Source: JACKLD01 sp049297695
Lineage (GTDB): Bacteria > Pseudomonadota > Alphaproteobacteria > UBA2136 > UBA6156
NCBI GenBank assembly: GCA_049297695.1
Contig: JBAQUT010000052.1
Location: 1-12,140 of the forward strand
Direction of reading: 5' to 3'
Length of the DNA stretch: 12,140 nt
This document shows, piece by piece, positions 5,770-12,140 of the stretch; position 1 is the stretch's first letter, and every line of letters starts with the position of its first letter. The position numbers and the translations under genes are program-made. The notes below the pieces were generated by a model, which was not told the origin of the DNA, ran no database searches, and saw only the letters and a list, made by a program, of their open reading frames with translations.

Positions 5770-7086
5770 CTACCCCTTCACAATCTCCAACATCCCGTCC
5801 AACCGAACCGATATATCCCCATACCCCCGCTCAATCCGGCCAATGTGTGTCAGCTGGGTTTTCCCCTTGGCCATGGCGGCGGCAATCACGTAGGCCAGCC
5901 CCGCCCGCAGGTCGGGCACTTCAATAGGGCCTTCGGGTGCCACCAAAGGCGTAGGCCCCATAATCAAGGCGCTGTGAACGTGCCCTTTGTGCTGAAAGCG
6001 GCACGGCCGCCCCAAACACTCGGTAGAAAGTTCAATCTTGGCCCCCATGGCGTTCAACACGCTGGTGTAGCCCAAACGGGCCTCGTACACCGTTTCGTGC
6101 ACCACGCTGATGCCGCTCGCCTGCGTCAGCAACACGGCAAACGGCTGCTGCCAATCGGTGCTGAAGCCGGGGTACACATCGGTTTCCAGCATAATGGGCG
6201 CCAACGGCCCAGCCCTGTAAAACCTCATACTTTGCTCGCCCAGCAACTCCACGCCCCCACCAATCTGACGGTAATAAGCCAAAAAGTTGTTCAAGGTTTC
6301 CGGCAAAATGCCGTTCACCACCATGCTGCCGCCGGTGGCACAGGCCAAGGTAGCCCAGCTGGCGGCCTCAATCCTATCCCCCAAGCAATGCATGTGGGTG
6401 CCGGTCAAGCGCTCCACTCCTTCAATCCGTATTTCCCGCCCCGGGCTCACAAAAATCACCGCTCCCATCCCGCGCAACATGGTTACCAAAGCCATAATCT
6501 CGGGCTCAATGGCAGCATTTTGAATCACCGTCGTCCCCTTGGCCAACACCGCCAAAAACAAACACGTTTCCGTAGCCCCCACGCTGGGGTACGGCAGTTC
6601 AAAATGAACGCCTTTCAGCTTTTTGCTTACCACCGCCCCCATGTGGGTGCTGTCCACGTCAATCTTGGCCCCAAAGGCCTCGGCGGCACTTTCATGAAAA
6701 TCAATGGCCCGCTTGCCAATATCGCACCCGTCCAACCGCGGTATCTCGGCCTTGCCAAAGCGGTGCAACAACACCGGCAGCATTAAAATAGGGATGCGGT
6801 TGCTGCGGCTGTCCGGCGTCGTCACGCGGTGCTTGTCCATCCCACGCGGGTCAATACGCAAGGTGGTGGTATCCTGCCAATCCACCGCCACACCCACGCT
6901 GCGCAACAAACCCAACGTAATCTCCACATCACCAATGGGGGGAACATTGGTCAGCACGGTCACCCCATCACCCAAACACGCCGCCACCATCGCCTTGGTG
7001 GCAAAGTTTTTGGCGCCGTAACAGGTAATCTCGCCCACCACGGGCTTCCCACCGGTAATGGTGTAGGTTGTGCTTGCTGTGTTCAT
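5770..7086 (-). CDS. murA: UDP-N-acetylglucosamine 1-carboxyvinyltransferase (MurA), divergent type
   Basis: MurA transfers enolpyruvate from phosphoenolpyruvate to UDP-N-acetylglucosamine, the first committed step of peptidoglycan synthesis, in the cytoplasm. The 438 residues cover the whole family length. Key residues are present: Lys26-Asn27 in YGAKN, Cys121 in LDGCDIG (the residue alkylated by fosfomycin), SVGATE at 168-173, DRIEA at 237-241, Asp311 in YPGFSTD, Arg394 in PDLRAG, and RGYGDI at 420-425. The surrounding sequence differs from typical proteobacterial MurA: DSRSNRIPI replaces the usual RxMRAS region, and DWQQPF replaces DLQAQF. I recall the latter type from MurA-like proteins of other phyla. 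It may be a second MurA or the only one. The ATG at 7086 has CAGGGTG upstream. Residues suggest an active enzyme. Confidence 0.92.
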   Translation of the reverse strand: MNTASTTYTITGGKPVVGEITCYGAKNFATKAMVAACLGDGVTVLTNVPPIGDVEITLGLLRSVGVAVDWQDTTTLRIDPRGMDKHRVTTPDSRSNRIPILMLPVLLHRFGKAEIPRLDGCDIGKRAIDFHESAAEAFGAKIDVDSTHMGAVVSKKLKGVHFELPYPSVGATETCLFLAVLAKGTTVIQNAAIEPEIMALVTMLRGMGAVIFVSPGREIRIEGVERLTGTHMHCLGDRIEAASWATLACATGGSMVVNGILPETLNNFLAYYRQIGGGVELLGEQSMRFYRAGPLAPIMLETDVYPGFSTDWQQPFAVLLTQASGISVVHETVYEARLGYTSVLNAMGAKIELSTECLGRPCRFQHKGHVHSALIMGPTPLVAPEGPIEVPDLRAGLAYVIAAAMAKGKTQLTHIGRIERGYGDISVRLDGMLEIVKG

Positions 7087-7130
7087 AGCCGCACCCTGCC
7101 ATGGGTTGGCACGGCACGCAAGCCCAGCAA

Positions 7131-7156
7131 TAACAAAGGGCCCTCAGGCCCCCTGC
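7131..7156 (-). terminator. Probable hairpin terminator between the unknown helical gene and murA
   Basis: Just after the stop of the gene at 7164-7727, the minus strand carries GGGCC (7142-7138 pairing with 7151-7147) with a 4-base loop, extendable by weak pairs, followed by TTTGTTA. The U run is short and broken, so termination may be partial. A separate murA promoter would then be needed in 7087-7130, and I do not see a clear one. Confidence 0.45.
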
Positions 7157-7163
7157 TTAAAAA

Positions 7164-7727
7164 CTAATCTCGTTCTTTACATTCAAACTCAAATTTAAAT
7201 TCACCTTTATAGGTCGGCTCAAATTCAGGTTGGTTCAATTTATCCAAAAGAGCATTCAACTTACTCCGCAATTTACCTGCTTCAGCAACTGTCATATTAC
7301 GTCCAGGGGAATACTTCTCCGTCGTGCTCAATTCACCTAAAAAAGTTTCAACTTGATCCAAAGCATCCAAAGCCAATGTCACTGGCATTACATCACGATC
7401 AAACCGACCTACATCTTCTTTATAATAATTAATATATCCAAAAGCTTCCCGTATATTTATCACTCTACTCATTAAACCATCTTGAAAAAGCCCTCCCGCA
7501 ATAGGATGAAAGCAATCCTGAACCTGATAAACCATCCCCATCAAATCCCTTTCACAAGAACCAGATTTCAAATTCTTATCTAAACATTCTAACAATCTTG
7601 TCCCAATCGAAAGAGATCTTTGATCGGCATCTGAAATTGGTCCTGGAACATCTCGCATCTCTGTTCTCATATATTTTATTAAATCCATAATCTTGAAATA
7701 AGCCTCACGACTCACCGTTACCGCCAT
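7164..7727 (-). CDS. Helical protein of unknown function
   Basis: I do not recognise this 187-residue cytoplasmic-looking protein. It has no signal peptide and no membrane segment. Most of it should be alpha-helical: residues 5-25, 38-53, 60-70, 85-104, 112-135 and 147-165 have amphipathic patterns, as in helical-bundle proteins. Cysteines occur at 48, 58, 72 and 183. The C-terminus is acidic and aromatic (KGEFKFEFECKERD). The start is well set: GGAGGA lies seven bases before the ATG at 7727, and a promoter with a perfect TTGACA lies further upstream, so the gene is probably expressed from its own promoter. It is clearly more AT-rich than murA and the GH3-like gene on either side, suggesting later arrival. 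A terminator-like hairpin follows. Confidence 0.75.
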   Translation of the reverse strand: MAVTVSREAYFKIMDLIKYMRTEMRDVPGPISDADQRSLSIGTRLLECLDKNLKSGSCERDLMGMVYQVQDCFHPIAGGLFQDGLMSRVINIREAFGYINYYKEDVGRFDRDVMPVTLALDALDQVETFLGELSTTEKYSPGRNMTVAEAGKLRSKLNALLDKLNQPEFEPTYKGEFKFEFECKERD

Positions 7728-7756
7728 GACATAATCCTCCTTTTAATTTCTCCGCA

Positions 7757-7783
7757 TGTATACCTAAAGAAGTTTAATGTCAA
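7757..7783 (-). promoter_or_regulatory. Promoter of the unknown helical gene
   Basis: On the minus strand a perfect TTGACA (7778-7783) is followed after 15 bases by TATACA (7757-7762). Transcription would start near 7750, leaving a short leader that contains the GGAGGA site (7735-7740). The spacing is slightly short but this is the best consensus promoter in the window. Confidence 0.5.
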
Positions 7784-7819
7784 GATGCTTAAAACCCGTT
7801 GCCCACCAAATCTAGCTTC

Positions 7820-9343
7820 CTAAGCCCCCTCCACCATCTTCGTCTGCCACGCCACCCCCAATATCTTCCGCACCATGGCCGCATCTGGGCTGTGGTCAAA
7901 GTGGCTAAACTCGCCCTGCATGGTTTGGGCGGCGGCAAAACTTCCCATGGGTACAAAATGCACTTGGGGAGGCTTAATGTTGGCTTCCTTAAAGCCTTTG
8001 CGGTACCCCTCCCACCGCAAATCCATCTCGGCATGCAGGCGTTTGGCAATGCTTTCCAGCAACATTTGGGGCACTTCGCCCAACGGGCGACTCACTTCCA
8101 GCAACCACATCGGCGTGCGGGCGGCAATATGGTGGCCAAACATGGCCTCCCGCACAAACACGCCATGGCTTACCAAAGCCATGTTGATGTTCGCCAACGC
8201 TTCCAACGTGCCATCTTCCCTGAAGTTCTCGCCCATGCCGCACAACCGCACCACGGGCCCGCGCATGGCCACCACCATGGGGTCGGGCTCCATGGCCAGT
8301 ATCTTCACAATTTGCCCCGTGCTCACACCCAACAAACCCGCCTTGGTGCTCACCACCACCAAATACTCTTTCCCCAAACTCACCTTGCCCGCATGCAGGC
8401 GGCGGTAGTTCCGAATAAACCGCCCGTCCGCATAAACATCCTCCACAGGCACAAACTCGTAAAACACTTGCCCGTCATCCAACAGCCGCAACCGCTGACG
8501 AATGTTCACATCTTCCTGCCACGCCTGCAACCCGCTGGGGCTGGTGCACCACTGCATCCATTTCAGGTTGGGCAAGCCCCCCAACACATAGGCCAGTTCG
8601 GTGCGCTGAAGGCTAATGTCGTACCCCGTAAACGCAAACACCGCCAAGTTGGGCATCAGCTCTTTCAAGGCCACAAAACGGCTTTCCTGCTGGCTTACGT
8701 ACAGGGCAAAATCAATCAGCGTTTTGGGGTGGGCCACCAACACCGATACCTTGCTCCCGTGCGTCCGCAACTGGTCCAACATGCTGGCAAAGTTTTGCAG
8801 GCGGCTGGCATTTTGCTCGGCCAAGGCGGCCATGCGGGGCAACGTCCACCGCTGCCGGAACCACCCGCGCTGCACATCCACGGCGGTATGGAACCCCATA
8901 ATCGGCACCTGCCCTTCCCGCTTCAACGGCTCGGATTCGCACAGGTAAAAAAAGCTCCCCGCAACCCCCACCCCCTGTGCTTTCAGCTTGTCGCGTACCA
9001 AAGCTTCCACGCGCAAAAAATCGCCCGTGGTGTCGCTGGTTACGGGCACCGCCACCCCTCGCCAAGGGGCAATCGCCAACGGCCGCCCGCGGCTTACCAG
9101 GTTGGGGGTTTGCAACACTTGGGCCACAGGCAACGCCCCACCCGCCCCGCTGGTTTGGCCCATTTTGGCCAACCCCTCCGCCCATACTTTGGGGCTTTGC
9201 ACGGGCACCTGCCGCGTAAAGGTTTGGTACAACAACTCAAAATCCTTATAGGCATACAGCTTCGCCACACCCAAATACCCCGCCAAACTGCACTTGCCAT
9301 TGGCCTTCAAAATACTCCGAAGCACGGCGGGTTGAGTGGTCAT
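7820..9343 (-). CDS. GH3-family acyl-acid amide synthetase-like protein with degenerate ATP site
   Basis: GH3 proteins adenylate a carboxylic acid and join it to an amino acid. This 507-residue protein follows bacterial GH3 proteins in order. It has TSDTTG at 102-107 in place of the TSGTTG phosphate loop, LMPNLAVF at 229-236, GGLPNLKWMQWCTSPSG at 255-271 in place of the strand ending in ASEG, VFYEFVPVED at 293-302, KEYLVVVSTKAGLLGVSTGQ at 325-344 matching the family's 'GLYRYRIGD' region, and PPQVHFVPMGSF at 458-469 near the C-terminus. The acidic residue of ASEG, the Asp of the GD pair (now Gln344) and the GRTK motif (now GMGEN) are lost. It is either inactive as an adenylating enzyme or does other chemistry. 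It overlaps the upstream binding-protein gene by ATGA. The assignment rests on remembered family patterns. Confidence 0.75.
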   Translation of the reverse strand: MTTQPAVLRSILKANGKCSLAGYLGVAKLYAYKDFELLYQTFTRQVPVQSPKVWAEGLAKMGQTSGAGGALPVAQVLQTPNLVSRGRPLAIAPWRGVAVPVTSDTTGDFLRVEALVRDKLKAQGVGVAGSFFYLCESEPLKREGQVPIMGFHTAVDVQRGWFRQRWTLPRMAALAEQNASRLQNFASMLDQLRTHGSKVSVLVAHPKTLIDFALYVSQQESRFVALKELMPNLAVFAFTGYDISLQRTELAYVLGGLPNLKWMQWCTSPSGLQAWQEDVNIRQRLRLLDDGQVFYEFVPVEDVYADGRFIRNYRRLHAGKVSLGKEYLVVVSTKAGLLGVSTGQIVKILAMEPDPMVVAMRGPVVRLCGMGENFREDGTLEALANINMALVSHGVFVREAMFGHHIAARTPMWLLEVSRPLGEVPQMLLESIAKRLHAEMDLRWEGYRKGFKEANIKPPQVHFVPMGSFAAAQTMQGEFSHFDHSPDAAMVRKILGVAWQTKMVEGA

Positions 9344-10179
9344 TGAACACCCTTCAATGGTAAAGTTACAGGAATAATCGAAACTCCCGTTGGGTCAAGT
9401 TTCTGTGCAAATTGCTCTGCCAAACCCATAGCAATCGCCATATGAATACCAGAATCCAACACACTTAAAAGCTCTACCTCACCTTTGGCAACCGACATCC
9501 CAGCAGGATAAACCGCCACAGGTTTTTTAGTAATTAACTCAATGAGCGTCTCATTGTTCGCAATATATTTTTGATACGAAGGGGCATCAATGATCGTCGC
9601 ATCCGCACGTCCCGCATCTATTTCAACAAACAACATGGCGTAATCACCTCCGCCGGGGAAAGCTTTTGCCTGCGCCTTGGGGAATATGTGAGGAACCGCA
9701 TCTACACTCAAATCACCATCAAGTCCAATAAACCTCGTTGTCTCTTTATTAAGGTCAGCAACGGTTAAATTTTTACCATAAACATACACAGGGGCATAAA
9801 GCCATGGGCGTGTATAATCGACAATCTTAGCAGCAGGTATCACCCAAGGACCATCAAAACACATGGCATCCACCCGCCCCATTTTCATATCTTGCACGGC
9901 GGTTGCCACATTCAACTGTATGTATTCAACTTTCAAAGCCAAAAGTTGAAAAATCTTGTCCGAAAAATCCTTGGCAATCCCAGTTAGCTCTTTCGTATTT
10001 GGGTTATAATCGTAATATGGTGGCCAAGGTGCATACCCACACCTTAAAACCCCCGTCCGCATCACTCGCTCATACGCCGTTTCTTTATGGGGCGCATTTT
10101 GGCCCCCCGCTGGGCCCCACAGGTGCACAACCCCCAAACTCAGCACCACCGCCGCAAGTATCGTCAAAATATGTTTCAT
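9340..10179 (-). CDS. Periplasmic solute-binding protein, family 3
   Basis: Family 3 solute-binding proteins catch small ligands, usually polar amino acids, in the periplasm for ABC transporters or as receptor parts. The 279-residue protein has an N-terminal hydrophobic signal or anchor (MKHILTILAAVVLSLGVVHL), then RVMRTGVLRCGYAPWPPYYD at 38-57, GIAKDFSDKIF at 67-77, AVQDMKMGRVDAM at 94-106, IVDYTRPWLYAPVYVYGK at 119-136, and RADATIIDAPSYQKYI at 191-206, in the standard two-lobe order. The Arg that grips the amino-acid carboxylate, normally in a PERxxxVDFS context, is Ala here (IPAAKIVDYT, 114-123), so the ligand is probably not a plain amino acid. The ATG at 10179 is chosen because the signal peptide begins there; the SD is weak (AAGAAAG). 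No transporter permease or ATPase gene is in the window. It is translationally coupled to the GH3-like gene. Confidence 0.85.
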   Translation of the reverse strand: MKHILTILAAVVLSLGVVHLWGPAGGQNAPHKETAYERVMRTGVLRCGYAPWPPYYDYNPNTKELTGIAKDFSDKIFQLLALKVEYIQLNVATAVQDMKMGRVDAMCFDGPWVIPAAKIVDYTRPWLYAPVYVYGKNLTVADLNKETTRFIGLDGDLSVDAVPHIFPKAQAKAFPGGGDYAMLFVEIDAGRADATIIDAPSYQKYIANNETLIELITKKPVAVYPAGMSVAKGEVELLSVLDSGIHMAIAMGLAEQFAQKLDPTGVSIIPVTLPLKGVQ

Positions 10180-10226
10180 ACGTTTTTCTTTCTTACAAAC
10201 ACGCGTAACGCCATACCACCATACTT

Positions 10227-10256
10227 GCCTAACTCTCGCAACAGGCATAGCCTAAC
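10227..10256. repeat. Two direct GCCTAAC heptamers in a divergent gap
   Basis: GCCTAAC occurs at 10227-10233 and 10250-10256, 23 bases apart start to start, close to two DNA helical turns. The second copy is part of a small inverted repeat AGGC-ATA-GCCT (10243-10253). They lie between the divergent binding-protein and HIG1-like genes, where an operator could sit. Chance is possible with so short a word. Confidence 0.3.
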
Positions 10257-10260
10257 CCCC

Positions 10261-10437
10261 ATGCACATTCTCATGATCCTCACCTTCCTCGCCGCCGTCG
10301 CCACCCTGCTCACAGGCGTGTTCGGCATGGGTAGCAGTGCCAGCGGCCCCCGCAGCACCCGCCTCATGGCCCTCCGTGTGGCTTTATGCCTTGCCTTGCT
10401 GGGCGAAATCCTTATTTACGTTGGCTTTGTCCGCTAG
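10261..10437 (+). CDS. HIG1-like twin-transmembrane protein
   Basis: This 58-residue protein has two membrane helices: MHILMILTFLAAVATLLTGV (1-20) and, roughly, ALRVALCLALLGEILIYVGF (37-56). They are joined by a short polar loop with SGPRSTRLMALRV. The pattern (TLxxGxxxM, small polar loop, R-x-x-x-L-M-x-x-R-V) is that of the alphaproteobacterial twin-transmembrane proteins related to the mitochondrial HIG1 domain, which in mitochondria associates with respiratory complexes. The bacterial role is not settled. The start at 10261 is chosen because the first membrane helix begins there; the frame extends upstream to 10087, but that part runs into the binding-protein gene and is implausible. There is no clear SD. 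The last 26 bases overlap the tail of the convergent GGDEF-EAL gene. Confidence 0.78.
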   Translation: MHILMILTFLAAVATLLTGVFGMGSSASGPRSTRLMALRVALCLALLGEILIYVGFVR

Positions 10438-12140
10438 CCGCATTCTTCACTTTCAGCTTCACAACATTACCCTTAGGTGAAGCCTTTTTGTCTTTCTTAT
10501 CATCCTGCTTCCTGCTCCCTGCCTCCTGCACCCTGTAATCCCCCATCACCTTCCGCTTATAATCCCCGCACGCCACCGCAATGTCAGGCCGGGGCTTGGC
10601 AAACAACCACCCTTGGCCGTAATCCACACCCAACTCCAGCAACACGTCCATAATAGGCACGTCTTCCACAAACTCGGCAATCACCATAATGCCCATGCCT
10701 TGGCATAACTGAACCATATGCTTCACAAACAACCGGTCTTCGGCGTTGCCCACAATGTTCTTCACAAACTCGCCGTCAATCTTCACCACGTCCACATCCA
10801 GCACGCGCAGGTATTTAAAGCTGGTGAAGCCGCTGCCAAAGTCATCCAAGGCAAACCTAAAGCCCAACGCCCGCAACTCGGTAATAAAGGCATGAATTTC
10901 GCCAATATCCCGCATCTCCGCAGGGTCGTGCAGCGCCATGGTTTCGGTCACTTCAAACAAAATGCGGTTGGGGTCTACGGGTATCTCCACCAACATCTGT
11001 TTCAGTTTGGCCATCACCGTCTCGTCACCCAAACTGCGGCAACTCAGGTTGATGCTCATATCGCAATCCACCCCGTCGCGCATCAAAGCAAGCTGGGTTT
11101 CCAACACGCGGCGGGTTACGGCCATGTCCAGGTGTTGGATCAACCCGAAGTGCTCGGCCGCATCAATGTACAACGCAGGGTTGCCCACCTTGCCGGTGCT
11201 GTCGTAAATCCGCAAAAGGGCCTCAAATAACGGGCGCTGGTGTGGCTTGGCAGGAACAATGGCTTGGTAGTGCATCTCAAAATCGTTGGTTTCCAAACAC
11301 ACCTTCAAGCGTTCCACCCACTTCAGCTGCTCGCGCACGCTGCCCGCGGCTTCGGTGGTTTCGTCGTCGTCGTCCACAAACAGGCGGTTACGGCCCATGT
11401 CTTTGGCTCGGTACATGGCCATGTCGGCCGTCATAATCAGGTGGTCAACCCCCTTCTCATCCTGCGGGTATTTCACCATCCCGATGCTCATGGTGGTGGT
11501 TAGCCGTGCCCCGTTGTAATCCAAACTCATGGCCTTCACGCGCTCGATAATCTTCTCCACCTTGCCGCTGGCGGTTTTCATATCGATGTTGTGCATGATA
11601 ATCCCAAACTCGTCCCCCCCCAGCCGCGCCACCACGTCGGTGCTGCGCATCTGGCTCCGCAAAATCTCGGCCACACCTTGCAAAATTCTGTCCCCCGCCT
11701 CGTGGCCGTGGGTGTCGTTCACTTCCTTAAAACGGTCAAGGTCAATAAACATCATCACGCCCGTGGTATGGTGGCGCTGACTCAACATCACCGCCCGCTC
11801 CAATTCTTCTTTAAAGCGCGTGCGGTTTAACAGCCCTGTCAACTGGTCACTGGTGGCCATGCGATACATGTTTTCGCGGTCCAACTTGCTGGCGGTAATG
11901 TTGCTGGCTGCCCCACGGTAGCCCTTAAACGCCCCCGCCTCATCCATCACAGGCACGCCGGATACCCGCACACACACCCGGTCTCCCCCCTTGGAATGCG
12001 TCCAAAACTCAAGGTCGCGGTACGGCTCGCGGCGCTCGGCGCGGCTGGCCATCAAATCCCGCATAGGGCTTACCTCGTCGCCAAACAACACCGCCGCTTG
12101 GGCCACGCCCACCAAGGCCTCCGGCTCGTAGCCCAACACG
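10412..12140 (-). CDS. PAS-GGDEF-EAL cyclic-di-GMP signalling protein (5' end outside the window)
   Basis: The visible 575 residues begin inside a PAS sensor domain (VLGYEPEALVG...FKGYRGAASNIT, 1-82). A GGDEF domain follows (about 93-256). Its active-site GGDEF is intact at 174-178, and the inhibitory RxxD site (RSTD, 165-168) is five residues before it. The EAL domain (about 275-520) keeps EALLR (306-310), the Asn of INLS (364), FEVTE (395-399), DDFGSG (432-437), VKIDG (452-456), AEFVE (488-492) and GQGWLFAKP. Both synthesis and breakdown of cyclic di-GMP look possible; which dominates cannot be told. The GTG at 12137-12139 lies in mid-PAS and is not the true start. A Lys/Gln-rich tail (528-575) is encoded in part by a heptanucleotide repeat. 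No membrane segment is visible in this part. Confidence 0.95.
   Translation of the reverse strand, partial: VLGYEPEALVGVAQAAVLFGDEVSPMRDLMASRAERREPYRDLEFWTHSKGGDRVCVRVSGVPVMDEAGAFKGYRGAASNITASKLDRENMYRMATSDQLTGLLNRTRFKEELERAVMLSQRHHTTGVMMFIDLDRFKEVNDTHGHEAGDRILQGVAEILRSQMRSTDVVARLGGDEFGIIMHNIDMKTASGKVEKIIERVKAMSLDYNGARLTTTMSIGMVKYPQDEKGVDHLIMTADMAMYRAKDMGRNRLFVDDDDETTEAAGSVREQLKWVERLKVCLETNDFEMHYQAIVPAKPHQRPLFEALLRIYDSTGKVGNPALYIDAAEHFGLIQHLDMAVTRRVLETQLALMRDGVDCDMSINLSCRSLGDETVMAKLKQMLVEIPVDPNRILFEVTETMALHDPAEMRDIGEIHAFITELRALGFRFALDDFGSGFTSFKYLRVLDVDVVKIDGEFVKNIVGNAEDRLFVKHMVQLCQGMGIMVIAEFVEDVPIMDVLLELGVDYGQGWLFAKPRPDIAVACGDYKRKVMGDYRVQEAGSRKQDDKKDKKASPKGNVVKLKVKNAASGQSQRK
10504..10538. repeat. 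Five tandem heptanucleotides, consensus CCTGCNN, in the GGDEF-EAL tail
   Basis: The plus strand reads CCTGCTT, CCTGCTC, CCTGCCT, CCTGCAC and CCTGTAA without gaps. On the coding strand this gives the RVQEAGSRKQDD segment just after the EAL domain. Because seven is not a multiple of three, gain or loss of one unit would shift the frame of the last 40 or so residues. Confidence 0.8.

Noticed and set aside
5845..6786. A 313-codon plus-strand frame opposite murA
   Set aside because: It is antisense to a certain gene and has a His/Pro/Gln-rich product without motifs.
7799..9346. A 515-codon open frame on the plus strand
   Set aside because: It covers almost exactly the GH3-like gene in antisense. 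The minus-strand product has family motifs and a coupled start, while this one is low-complexity His/Gln/Pro.
11354..11378. TCG-rich run in the GGDEF-EAL gene
   Set aside because: It simply encodes an acidic Asp/Glu linker between the two domains and shows no sign of being a repeat array.

Overview
The window looks like a stretch of an alphaproteobacterial chromosome. The main reason is the order ribose-5-phosphate isomerase B, glyA, nrdR on one strand, a conserved neighbourhood in that class. A tiny two-helix HIG1-like membrane protein near the right end agrees with this. I cannot name a genus. Most housekeeping genes are GC-rich, have Shine-Dalgarno (SD) starts and lie on the minus strand. 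Several accessory genes are visibly richer in A and T and often lack an SD sequence.

Left part, 1-4293. The 5' part of nrdR runs off the left edge. Upstream of it come a secreted six-cysteine protein of unknown role, a Fic-domain protein, and a 75-residue protein that may be its antitoxin. Then follow glyA and, pointing the other way, a DNA-binding-like protein with a duplicated helical unit and a CxxH/CxxC zinc-knuckle-like end. An rpiB-like gene whose active site is heavily altered ends almost against that gene. The accessory genes therefore sit inside the rpiB-glyA-nrdR block. Three of them have a -10-like box 5-8 bases from their ATG, which suggests leaderless transcripts.

Middle part, 4294-7790. 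An Ala/Val/Gln-rich protein of unknown function, an exported glycine-rich protein that may be a small outer-membrane barrel, a catalytically intact but divergent MurA, and an unknown helical protein with a good promoter and SD. A hairpin resembling a terminator lies between the last two.

Right part, 7791-12140. A periplasmic solute-binding protein overlaps by ATGA a 507-residue GH3-fold protein, so the two are probably translationally coupled. The GH3-like protein keeps the family layout but has lost most ATP-site residues, and the binding protein lacks the arginine that holds amino-acid ligands. This pair is the best candidate here for an undescribed system. A HIG1-like gene diverges from it and overlaps tail to tail with a PAS-GGDEF-EAL protein that runs off the right edge. 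The C-terminal tail of that protein is built on five heptanucleotide repeats.

No tRNA, rRNA, CRISPR array or insertion sequence was seen, and no gene-free stretch exceeds 300 bases. The longest is about 170 bases, 4883-5054.
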